Shown here: piece after piece, positions 53,728 through 61,235 of the stretch
Position numbering within the stretch: position 1 is the stretch's first letter
How the letters are laid out: each line of letters begins with the position of its first letter
NCBI RefSeq assembly: GCF_003144095.1
Contig: NZ_NSKH01000023.1
Span: 965,611-1,029,610 of the forward strand
Source of the DNA: Streptomyces sp. ICBB 8177
GTDB lineage: Bacteria > Actinomycetota > Actinomycetes > Streptomycetales > Streptomycetaceae
Direction: 5' to 3'
DNA length: 64,000 bases
The notes under the pieces: generated by a model
Seen by the model: the letters and a program-made list of their open reading frames with translations, nothing else
The model's database searches: none
Told to the model about the DNA's origin: nothing
Made by a program: the position numbers and the translations under genes

Positions 53728-55540
53728 GCTGCGTCTCGGTGACTGGGTGAACAACGCCGTCACCTTCCTCACCCACCACTTCGCCTGGCTCTTCGACGCC
53801 GTCAGCAGCGTCGTGTCCGGCATGTACGACGGCGTCAACGCGGTGCTGTCGGCGCCCTCGCCGCTGCTGATGGCCGGGATCCTGGCCGTGCTGGCGTTCT
53901 GGCTGCGCGGCCTGACCGCCGCCGTGCTGGCGTTCCTGGGGTTCGCGCTGGTGGACTCCGTGCAGCAGTGGGGCGCGGCGATGCAGTCGCTGTCCCTGGT
54001 CCTGGTCGCGACCGTGATCACCATCGTGATCGCCGTCCCCGTAGGCATCGCCGCCGCCCGCCGCAAGGGCGTGTCCGCCGCGGTGCGCCCGGTGCTGGAC
54101 TTCATGCAGACGATGCCCGCGTTCGTCTACCTCATCCCCGGCATCATCTTCTTCGGCCTGGGCACCGTCCCCGGCGTCATCGCCACCATCGTCTTCGCCA
54201 TGCCGCCCGGCGTGCGCATGACCGAACTGGGCATCCGCCAGGTCGACGGCGAACTCGTCGAGGCCGCCGAGGCGTTCGGCACGACCCCGCGCGACACCCT
54301 GCTGCGCGTCCAGCTCCCGCTGGCCCTGCCGACCATCATGGCGGGCGTCAACCAGGTCATCATGCTCGCCCTGTCCATGGTCGTCATCGCGGGCATGGTC
54401 GGCGCCGGCGGCCTCGGAGCCCAGGTCTTCACCGCGATCAGCCAGGTCAACGTCGGCCTGGGCTTCGAAGGCGGCATCTGCGTCGTCATCCTGGCGATGT
54501 ACCTGGACCGGATGACCGGCGCCCTCGGCAGCCGGGTCTCGCCGGTCGGCCGCCGCGCCCTGGCCAAGGCCGCCGCCGCGTCGCCGCGCGCCTCGCGGGT
54601 GCTGCGCTACCGGCCCAGCACCGCCGTGGCCACCGTGGGCGTCGTCGTCCTCGCGCTGGTCGCGGGCGGCGTGGGGATCTGGGGCGGCAACGGCGACGGC
54701 GCCCCCAAGGTCTCCGCCGCCGACAACGTCGGCAAGGGAAAGACGGTCAACCTGGGCTACATCTCCTGGGACGAGGGCATCGCCTCCACCTTCCTGTGGA
54801 AGGAGATCCTGGAGGAGCGCGGCTACAAGGTGAACGCCAAGACCTACGACGTCGGCGCGCTCTACACCGGCATGGCCGACGGCAACGTCGACTTCCAGAC
54901 CGACTCCTGGCTGCCCACCACGCACGCCCAGTACTGGAAGAAGTACGGCAAGGACCTCACCGACCTCGGCTCCTGGTACGGCCCGACCTCCGAGGAGATC
55001 TCGGTGCCGTCCTACGTCAAGGACGTCCACTCGCTGGCCGACCTCAAGGGCAAGGCGTCCGAGTTCAACGGCCAGATCATCGGCATCGAGCCGGGCGCGG
55101 GCGAGATGAGCATCATCAAGGACAAGGTGATGCCCGCCTACGGCCTCGACAAGGAGTACACCCTCACCACCGGCTCCACCCCCGGCATGCTCGCCGAACT
55201 CCAGCGGGACTACGCGCAGAAGAAGCCGGTGGCCGTCGTGCTGTGGTCGCCGCACTGGGCGTACGACAAGTACAGCCTGACCAAGCTGAAGGACCCGATG
55301 GGCGCGTTCGGCAGCGGTGACCACATCCACAGCCTGGGGTCCAGGGACTTCCCGTCGAAGTTCCCCGCCGTCGCCGGGTGGCTGAAGAACTTCCACCTGA
55401 GCGAGAAGGACCTGACCAGCCTGGAGGCGTCCATCCAGGACGCGGGCCAGGGCAACGAGCAGCAGGGCGTGCGCGACTGGCTGAAGAAGCACCCCGGCCT
55501 GGTCGACAAGCTGGCACCGGTCGGCGGCAAGTCCGCCTGA
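53720..55540 (+). CDS. Fused permease and binding protein of the glycine betaine transporter
   Basis: A 606-residue fusion. Residues 1-285 form a ProW-type permease with about six membrane helices and the EAA-like loop EAAEAFGTTPRDTLLRVQLP. After one more membrane helix (about 300-325) comes a ProX/OpuAC-type substrate-binding domain (about 340-606), held on the outer face: VNLGYISWDEGIASTFLW, VDFQTDSWLPTTHAQYW and VLWSPHWAYDKYSLT supply the tryptophans expected in the betaine-binding cage. This is the Lactococcus OpuABC-type arrangement. With the ATPase it forms a complete osmoprotectant importer. GTG start at 53720. Confidence 0.93.
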   Translation: MPRLRLGDWVNNAVTFLTHHFAWLFDAVSSVVSGMYDGVNAVLSAPSPLLMAGILAVLAFWLRGLTAAVLAFLGFALVDSVQQWGAAMQSLSLVLVATVITIVIAVPVGIAAARRKGVSAAVRPVLDFMQTMPAFVYLIPGIIFFGLGTVPGVIATIVFAMPPGVRMTELGIRQVDGELVEAAEAFGTTPRDTLLRVQLPLALPTIMAGVNQVIMLALSMVVIAGMVGAGGLGAQVFTAISQVNVGLGFEGGICVVILAMYLDRMTGALGSRVSPVGRRALAKAAAASPRASRVLRYRPSTAVATVGVVVLALVAGGVGIWGGNGDGAPKVSAADNVGKGKTVNLGYISWDEGIASTFLWKEILEERGYKVNAKTYDVGALYTGMADGNVDFQTDSWLPTTHAQYWKKYGKDLTDLGSWYGPTSEEISVPSYVKDVHSLADLKGKASEFNGQIIGIEPGAGEMSIIKDKVMPAYGLDKEYTLTTGSTPGMLAELQRDYAQKKPVAVVLWSPHWAYDKYSLTKLKDPMGAFGSGDHIHSLGSRDFPSKFPAVAGWLKNFHLSEKDLTSLEASIQDAGQGNEQQGVRDWLKKHPGLVDKLAPVGGKSA

Positions 55541-55602
55541 CCGTCGGCCGGCGGCCGGTACGACAGCGGTACGCCGCCGTGGTACCGGCCGCGCGGTGCC
55601 GA

Positions 55603-55644
55603 GGCGGCGGTGCGGTGCGGAGCGGTCCGCACCGCACCGCCGTC
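55603..55644 (+). terminator. Terminator after the betaine transporter
   Basis: A 15-bp perfect stem (55606-55620 with 55627-55641), extendable to 18 pairs with a wobble, lies 66 bases past the stop. A second perfect 11-bp inverted repeat (GCGGCCGGTAC...GTACCGGCCGC) lies just before it. Confidence 0.85.
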
Positions 55645-55709
55645 GTATGCCGGTACGTCGGCCACGCCGTAGCATCGGCGGCATCCGGTCGCCCCGAAGG
55701 GAGCCCCAC

Positions 55710-56429
55710 GTGCGTGTGGTCTCGCTGGTCCCCTCGCTCACCGAGGCGGTCGCGGTCACCGCGCCGGGACTGCTGGTCGGGGCCACCGACTGGTGCGCTC
55801 ACCCGGCGGACCTCGACGTCGTACGCGTCGGCGGCACCAAGAACCCCGACACCGCCCGCGTCGCCGGCCTCGCACCGGATCTCGTGATCGCCAACGAGGA
55901 GGAGAACCGGGCCCCCGACCTCGCGGCGCTGCGGGACGCGGGTCTGCGGGTGATGGTCACCGAGGTCCGCGACCTCGGCCAGGCGTTCGGTGAACTGCAC
56001 CGGGTGCTGGTGGACGGCTGCCGCCTGCCCCGGCCCGGGTGGCTCGACGACGCCGAGCGCGCCTGGCGTTCGGTGGACGCGCCAACTCGCCGCCCGCGCG
56101 CGGTCGTTCCCGTCTGGCGGCGCCCGTGGATGGTCCTCGGGCGCGACACCTTCGCGGGCGACCTGCTGGCGCGGCTCGGCGTGGACAACGTCTACGCGAC
56201 GCACTCCGAGCGGTATCCACGTCTGTCGATCGGTGAACTGCGCGACTGCGGGGCGCGGTTGGTGGTCCTGCCCGACGAGCCCTATCGCTTCACGGCCGAC
56301 GACGGGCCCGAGGCGTTCTGCGGCATTCCCGCCGCACTGGTGAGTGGCCGTCACCTCACCTGGTACGGACCGTCGTTGACGCAGGCGCCCGCCGTGCTGG
56401 GGGAGGCGCTGCGGGCCGCGCGGGGCTGA
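55710..56429 (+). CDS. Helical-backbone metal-receptor-like protein without a signal peptide
   Basis: A 239-residue BtuF/FecB-type binding-protein fold. It starts directly with the first strand (VRVVSLVPSLTEAVAV), continues through GTKNPDTARVAGLAPDLVIA and NEEENRAPDLAALRDAG, and ends with SGRHLTWYGPSLTQAP. Typical family members are secreted lipoproteins that bind vitamin B12 or ferric chelates, but no signal peptide, lipobox or upstream in-frame candidate exists here; the GTG at 55710 has GAAGGGAG upstream. It should be cytoplasmic. The ligand is unknown, and no transporter genes for B12 are near. Confidence 0.8.
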   Translation: MRVVSLVPSLTEAVAVTAPGLLVGATDWCAHPADLDVVRVGGTKNPDTARVAGLAPDLVIANEEENRAPDLAALRDAGLRVMVTEVRDLGQAFGELHRVLVDGCRLPRPGWLDDAERAWRSVDAPTRRPRAVVPVWRRPWMVLGRDTFAGDLLARLGVDNVYATHSERYPRLSIGELRDCGARLVVLPDEPYRFTADDGPEAFCGIPAALVSGRHLTWYGPSLTQAPAVLGEALRAARG

Positions 56430-56433
56430 CCGG

Positions 56434-56447
56434 CCTCGCACGCGAGG
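56434..56447. terminator. Short hairpin between convergent genes
   Basis: CCTCGC-ac-GCGAGG is a perfect 6-bp stem in the 20-base gap between stops at 56429 and 56450. Confidence 0.4.
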
Positions 56448-56449
56448 GG

Positions 56450-58639
56450 TCATGAGCCCGCCGGGGCGCGCTGCCCGGGGGAGATCCGGGTCAGGTTCTC
56501 GACGGCCGCGCTCAGCCAGACCTCGGCGTCACCCACGTGCAGCATCGTCGGGCCGTCCGCGTGGTCGGCCGCCGCCGCGTGCAGCGCCACCGGCAGCGCC
56601 TCGGCGGCCGGGCCGGGCAACCGGTCCGCCCGGGCGGCCCGCACGCGTGCCGCCTCCTCGCGGTAGGCGCCGGCGGTGGCCGCGGCCGACCGCAGCAGGT
56701 GGTCCGCGGCGCGCGGCGACGCCGCCAGGGCGTCCGGCGGACAACGGCGCAGCAACGCCTCCGTGCCGCGCACCAGGAACTGCCCCGCCAGCAGCGTCGC
56801 CTGCCAGTCGACACGGGTCATCCGCGGATCGCGGCGCTCGCTCTGGTACTGGGCGAACGCCGCCTCCGCCAGCAGCATCCGGTACCGTGCGCCGGGCAGC
56901 GCCGGGCGGCCGCCGTCATCAGGCCCCGGCCGGGGCAGCGGGCGGCCGGTCAGCAGGGCCGCGGTGTCCTCGACCACCCGGGCCGTCGCGGTCAGCAACC
57001 CGGCCGCCGTACGGCACAGTTCGCCACTGCCGCCGCGCGGCCACGCGCACAGCCCGGCCATCGCACCCACCAGCGCCCCGGCCAGCACGTCCTCCGCCCG
57101 TGTCTCCGCCAACCGCCAGTTCGCGGGCGCCAGTTGGCCGAACGCCATCGCCACCACCACGGTGAACAGCCCCTGCCCCCAGCCCACCCCCAGCAACGGT
57201 CCCAGCACGAACGCGACCAGCATCACCACCGGCAGCGCGGCCACGTAGAAGACGGGGCGGTGGCCGAAGCCCAGCAGCAGCGCGGCGGCGACCGCGGCGC
57301 CCACCAGCGTCCCGGTCAGCGCAGGACGCAGCGCGGTACGGGTGTCGGACGCCGACCCGCGCATGAGCGTGAGCGTCGCCAGCATGACCCAGAAGCCGTG
57401 CGACAGGTCCAGCGTCCCGGCCACCACGCGCGCAGCCACCAGCGCGAGCGCGGTGCGCACCGCGCTCTGGAACGGGACGGAGCGCGGCGTCAGGTGCAGT
57501 CGTGCCCGGTGCCACCACAACTCCACCGGACCGCGGTCGGCGTACCACAGCGGGCCCGGGCGCTCGGCGGGCGGCGTGTCGTCCGGAGGCGTCGGCGCGC
57601 CCCGGCACACCCGGGCGGTCAGCACCACGAAGCGCACGACGACCGCGATGTCCAGGGTGACGCAGTTGATGCGCAGCCTCGTGAGGTCCGGCAGGCCGGT
57701 GTGGCGGGCGGCGGCGCGTTCGCGCTCCGCGGTGAACGCGGCGATCGCCTCGTCCAGCGGCCCGGCCGCGGGCGCGGGTCCCGAACCGGCGAACGCCCGG
57801 CCCGCCTCGCGCAGCGCGCGGGCCGTCGCGTCCTGGAGGCCGGTGACGCGCGGATCGGGCCCGTTCACGCCCTCCACCAGCGCCGGCAGCCGCTCGCAGC
57901 GCGCGGCGGCGTACCGCAGGGCGGCGGCCGCCTGGCTGCGCGCGCGGTCGCGCACCCCGGGCGACGCGGGACGCAGCATGGGCGGCACGGTGCTGAACCG
58001 CAGCCGTTCCATCGCCTCCCCGGTGCGGCGCAGCGCCCCCTCGGCACGACCGGGGTCCGCCGGCGCCGCCACCACGTCCGCGAGGTCGTCCGCCGCCCGG
58101 GCCAGGCGGTCGGTGTAGCGGGGAGGCGGCGGATCGGGCCACAGGAGGAGCTCGCCCGCGGCCAGCAGGACGACGCCAATGGTCACTCCGGCCAGCCGCG
58201 AGAGCAGCGAGCCGGGATCGTACGGCGGGAAGCACGGGAGGATGTAGAAGAGCTGGAGCCCGCTGCTCAGGCCCACCACACGCGGTCCGCCCACGCCCGC
58301 GTACGACACGACGAACCCCACCAGCAGCATCCCGCAGGCCGCCGCCCAGGTGCGCACCGCGAGCGCGGTGCCGGCCGCGATCAGGGCGTACGCGACGGGC
58401 AGCACGCACAGCAGGGTCCTCGCCCGGCGCGCCGGGCCACCGCCGAGCTGCGACAGCGCGCCCAGGGCGACCGCGGCGAAGAGCGCGTAGACGGCCATGA
58501 CCGGGTCGGACAGCCCGTAGCGGCAGGCGTAGAAGCCGCCGACCGCGGCCGTGGTGGTGCGGACCGCGTGCCGCACGGTGAGCAGTCCTGGGTCCCGTTC
58601 GCGCAGCCGCGCGACGACACCGTGAGGCAGCCCGCGCAC
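56450..58639 (-). CDS. FUSC-family membrane protein
   Basis: A 729-residue membrane protein of the FUSC/aromatic-acid-exporter-like family. There are two sets of about five to six membrane helices (about 35-170 and 385-520) separated by a long soluble helical region (about 180-340), with a second soluble segment at the C-terminus (about 530-729). TTTAAVGGFYACRYGLSDPVM and QSAVRTALALVAARVVAG open the two membrane halves, and WVMLATLTLMRGSASDTRTA is the typical FUSC segment after the first helix of the second half. The transported compound is unknown; efflux of aromatic or weak acids is inferred from the family. Confidence 0.85.
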   Translation of the reverse strand: MRGLPHGVVARLRERDPGLLTVRHAVRTTTAAVGGFYACRYGLSDPVMAVYALFAAVALGALSQLGGGPARRARTLLCVLPVAYALIAAGTALAVRTWAAACGMLLVGFVVSYAGVGGPRVVGLSSGLQLFYILPCFPPYDPGSLLSRLAGVTIGVVLLAAGELLLWPDPPPPRYTDRLARAADDLADVVAAPADPGRAEGALRRTGEAMERLRFSTVPPMLRPASPGVRDRARSQAAAALRYAAARCERLPALVEGVNGPDPRVTGLQDATARALREAGRAFAGSGPAPAAGPLDEAIAAFTAERERAAARHTGLPDLTRLRINCVTLDIAVVVRFVVLTARVCRGAPTPPDDTPPAERPGPLWYADRGPVELWWHRARLHLTPRSVPFQSAVRTALALVAARVVAGTLDLSHGFWVMLATLTLMRGSASDTRTALRPALTGTLVGAAVAAALLLGFGHRPVFYVAALPVVMLVAFVLGPLLGVGWGQGLFTVVVAMAFGQLAPANWRLAETRAEDVLAGALVGAMAGLCAWPRGGSGELCRTAAGLLTATARVVEDTAALLTGRPLPRPGPDDGGRPALPGARYRMLLAEAAFAQYQSERRDPRMTRVDWQATLLAGQFLVRGTEALLRRCPPDALAASPRAADHLLRSAAATAGAYREEAARVRAARADRLPGPAAEALPVALHAAAADHADGPTMLHVGDAEVWLSAAVENLTRISPGQRAPAGS

Positions 58640-58724
58640 GCCCCGAGCGTAGGCCGCGCCGCCGCACCCCGCGACTTCGCGGAACGCGCGCTCCTCGGCG
58701 GACGCCGTCGAGCGGTCCCGGGCG

Positions 58725-59516
58725 TCAGCCTCCGCACTGGCGGAGCATCATGGCCTTGTCCGGGCCGGTGACGGGAAGTGCGTACTTGAGCGACACCTGC
58801 GCGAACCGCACCACGTACGCGCACCGGATCGCCTTGTTCGGCGGCAGCCAGCTCGCGGGGCCCGAGTCGCCTTTGGCGGAGTTGGCGGGGCCGTCGACCG
58901 GCATGAGGTTGAGGGGGTCGTTGGCGATCCGTTCGCGCTCGGCCCTGGTCCAGCGGGCGGCGCCCATCTGCCAGTCGTAGGACAGCGGCATCACGTGGTC
59001 GATCTGCACGGTGGCGGCGTGCTGTTTGGTCCAGTCGATGACCTTTCCGGTGTACGGGTCGTCCAGCGTCATCGACGTCACCACGCACGTCGACCCGGCC
59101 CGGAACACCACGTCCTGGCCGTCGCGCCTGAGCACGTCGTCGCGGGTGTCGCAGCCGTTGTGGGCGTAGGGGACACCCTGGGCGGAGTCCGTCCACGCGT
59201 AGCCGAACTGCTCGCGCGAGTAACCGGTCCTGGGCCCGCGGCCCTTCGTCGTGACCCTCGCGATCAGCGCCCGCGCGGCCGCCCGGTCGGCGCTCGTCGT
59301 CAGGGGCGCGAGGCCCGGCCTGGTGCCGTCGGGGTCGGCCAGCGGGCTGGTGGCGTGACCGGCGGCGGCCGACGTCGCGGGCCCGGGCCCCGCCGGGCCG
59401 CCCGCCGCGTCACCGCCGGCCGCCCGGCACCCCGGGACCAGCGCCAGCGCCGCCACCACGGCCACCGGGACCCCGGCCCACCGACGTGCACCGACCGACG
59501 ACGACCGCCCGCGCAT
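58725..59516 (-). CDS. Exported HNH-type endonuclease-like protein
   Basis: A 263-residue protein with an export signal (VAVVAALALVPGCRAAG, a possible lipoprotein signal with Cys near residue 30) and a DUF1524/GmrSD C-terminal-like HNH domain. Motifs are QIDHVMPLSYDWQMGA (about 180-195), NDPLNLMPVDGPANSAKGD and SWLPPNKAIRCAYVVRF. Four Cys outside the signal could form disulphides. Such proteins are common and secreted in streptomycetes; nuclease activity is inferred from the HNH pattern. The start is taken at 59516, where the signal peptide begins; the frame stays open far upstream on the same strand but does not code. Confidence 0.85.
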   Translation of the reverse strand: MRGRSSSVGARRWAGVPVAVVAALALVPGCRAAGGDAAGGPAGPGPATSAAAGHATSPLADPDGTRPGLAPLTTSADRAAARALIARVTTKGRGPRTGYSREQFGYAWTDSAQGVPYAHNGCDTRDDVLRRDGQDVVFRAGSTCVVTSMTLDDPYTGKVIDWTKQHAATVQIDHVMPLSYDWQMGAARWTRAERERIANDPLNLMPVDGPANSAKGDSGPASWLPPNKAIRCAYVVRFAQVSLKYALPVTGPDKAMMLRQCGG

Positions 59517-59569
59517 GATCGTTTCCCCTCCCCGCCGCAGCCGCGGCCACACCACCCCGCGACGGACTC

Positions 59570-60277
59570 CTACCCGCGCGCCGCCGCTTCCACCAACGCC
59601 CGCACCACCCGGGTGTCGTCGCCGACCTCCGGGTGCCACTGCACGCCCAGCGCGAAGCCCGCTCCGGTGGCCTCCAGCGCCTCCACCGTGCCGTCCTGCG
59701 CCGCCGCCGAGGCCACCAGGCCCGCGCCCAGCCGGTCCACCGCCTGGTGGTGATGGCTCGCCACGCCGAACGATCCGGGCAGCAGTTCGCCGATCCGGGT
59801 GCCGGGGACGGTCTCGACCGCGTGGTCGGTGAAGACGCCGGGGCGGGGGTTGTGGCCGTCGTGGCCGACCGTCTCGGGCAGGTGCTGGGCGAGCGTGCCG
59901 CCCGCGGCGACGTTCATCAGCTGCATGCCCCGGCAGATGCCGAGCACCGGCAGCCCGCAGTCCAACGCCGCCCGCAGCAGGGCGAGTTCCCACGCGTCGC
60001 GCTCCGGGCAGGGAGTGCCGGTGCGCGGGTGCGGCGCGGCGCCGTACAGTGCGGGGTCGAGATCCTCGCCGCCCGCCAGCACCAGCCCGTCCAGCCGCTC
60101 CACCAGCCGGGCGGCCCCGTCCGGCGTCTCGTCCGGCGGCAGCATCACCGCGAGCCCGCCGGCGGCGCGCACGTACGAGGGGTAGAAGGCGGGCAGCAGC
60201 GCGGCACGCATCGACCACGCGCCCCAGTGCGCCTCGGTGAAGTAGGTGCTGATCCCGATCAGCGGCTTGCGGTCCAA
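59570..60277 (-). CDS. Gamma-glutamyl hydrolase (peptidase C26, PuuD-like)
   Basis: A 235-residue class I amidotransferase-like hydrolase. The nucleophile Cys is in PVLGICRGMQLMNVAAGG (about 102-119), and the His and Glu are in SHHHQAV and ALGVQWHPEVGD. It would split gamma-glutamyl amides such as those made by the GlnA4-type enzyme beside it, releasing glutamate. The TTG start at 60277 with GGGGAGG upstream is the best supported start; a TTG further upstream is less likely. It follows the GntR gene, with a candidate operator in between. Confidence 0.9.
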   Translation of the reverse strand: MDRKPLIGISTYFTEAHWGAWSMRAALLPAFYPSYVRAAGGLAVMLPPDETPDGAARLVERLDGLVLAGGEDLDPALYGAAPHPRTGTPCPERDAWELALLRAALDCGLPVLGICRGMQLMNVAAGGTLAQHLPETVGHDGHNPRPGVFTDHAVETVPGTRIGELLPGSFGVASHHHQAVDRLGAGLVASAAAQDGTVEALEATGAGFALGVQWHPEVGDDTRVVRALVEAAARG

Positions 60278-60329
60278 CGCGTCGCCTCCCCGTCCGGCCC
60301 TGCCACGGCATCCGGGCCCGCCGTGGCTC

Positions 60330-60351
60330 AATGGTACGCAACCATACCTTT
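60330..60351. promoter_or_regulatory. Candidate GntR operator upstream of the gamma-glutamyl hydrolase gene
   Basis: AATGGT-N10-ACCTTT matches the pattern AAWGGT-N10-ACCTTW shared with the site at 61181-61202. The same stretch also contains ATGGT-acgca-ACCAT (60331-60345). It lies about 53-74 bases upstream of the hydrolase start. Confidence 0.6.
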
Positions 60352-60373
60352 GGTTCGCCGTGGGTGCCGCGGG

Positions 60374-61150
60374 TCAGGTGAGGAAGCCGCGCAGCAGTGA
60401 CGCCGTGCCCGCGCAGTGCTCGCGCATCATCTCGCGGGCCCCGTCGGTGTCGCCCTCCAGGATCGCGTCGAGCAGCGCCGCGTGCTGGTTCTGCGAGTGC
60501 TCCAGGTTGCGCACCAGCAGCGGGATGCGGTCCAGCAGGTCGTTGACGGTGGCCCGCACGCCGGCGTACGCGGCGGCCAGCGACGGCGACCCCGACAGCT
60601 CCGCCAGCGTCAGGTGGAGCCGGGTGTCCAGCCTGCGGTACTCGCCCAGCGGCGCGTCGTTGGTGGCCGCCAGGCACGTCTGTAGCCGGTCCTCCTCCTC
60701 GGCGGTCAGCTCCCGTGACGCGCACAGCTCCGCGGCGCCCACCTCCAGCACCTCGCGGAACCGCAGCACGTCGGCCACGTCGATCTGCTCGACCCGCCGG
60801 CGCAGCTCGTCGCGTCCCGCCGCGCCCGTGCCCGCGTCGGCCAGCGCGCCCGCCCGGTAGCGCACGAAGGTGCCGCCGTACCGCCCGCGCCTGCTCTCCA
60901 CCAGGCCCTGGTCCTGGAGCACTTTCAGCACGTCCCGCAGCGTGACCCGGCTGATCCGCAGCCGCTCCGCCAACTCCCGCTCCGACGGCAGGCGTTCGCC
61001 GTAGGAGACCAGGCCGAGCCGCAGCACCTGGAGGATCTGCTCCAGCGCCTCCTCGAAACCGCTGCCCGCGCGCACCGGCCGCAGCACGGTGGACAGCCCT
61101 TCGTCGCCGCCCGGGGGGCTGTCGTCCCCGGCGTCCCGCGACTCGCTCAT
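60374..61150 (-). CDS. GntR/FadR-type regulator of monoamine utilisation
   Basis: A 258-residue GntR regulator with an FCD effector domain. The winged helix includes RLPSERELAERLRISRVTLRDVLKVL-type sequence (about 52-77; RISRVTLRDVLKVLQDQGLV), followed by the FCD helical domain (LRFREVLEVGAAELCASREL, then RLHLTLAELSGSPSL with a metal-binding His, and HAALLDAILEGDTDGAREMM). It stands between the hydrolase and glnA4 and is flanked by two matching inverted repeats, so it probably represses this cluster until an amine or its glutamylated product is present. In S. coelicolor the gene here is SCO1614. Confidence 0.93.
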   Translation of the reverse strand: MSESRDAGDDSPPGGDEGLSTVLRPVRAGSGFEEALEQILQVLRLGLVSYGERLPSERELAERLRISRVTLRDVLKVLQDQGLVESRRGRYGGTFVRYRAGALADAGTGAAGRDELRRRVEQIDVADVLRFREVLEVGAAELCASRELTAEEEDRLQTCLAATNDAPLGEYRRLDTRLHLTLAELSGSPSLAAAYAGVRATVNDLLDRIPLLVRNLEHSQNQHAALLDAILEGDTDGAREMMREHCAGTASLLRGFLT

Positions 61151-61180
61151 CGATCTTCCTCCCGCGCCCTCTTCCCAACC

Positions 61181-61202
61181 AAAGGTCTCTGTGTATACCT
61201 TA
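61181..61202. promoter_or_regulatory. Candidate GntR operator between regulator and glnA4
   Basis: AAAGGT-N10-ACCTTA has the same geometry as the site at 60330-60351, and AACCAAAGGT (61177-61186) is shared in inverted form (ACCTTTGGTT at 60346-60355). It lies 34-55 bases before the glnA4 start and 31 bases before the regulator start. Confidence 0.65.
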
Positions 61203-61235
61203 TAGCTCCCGGTCCACCGACAGGAGGCTCACCCC

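Noticed and set aside
59517-61178. Upstream extension of the HNH frame to over 800 codons
   Set aside because: The extension runs antisense-frame-wise through the gamma-glutamyl hydrolase and GntR genes, and the real protein begins with a signal peptide at 59516.
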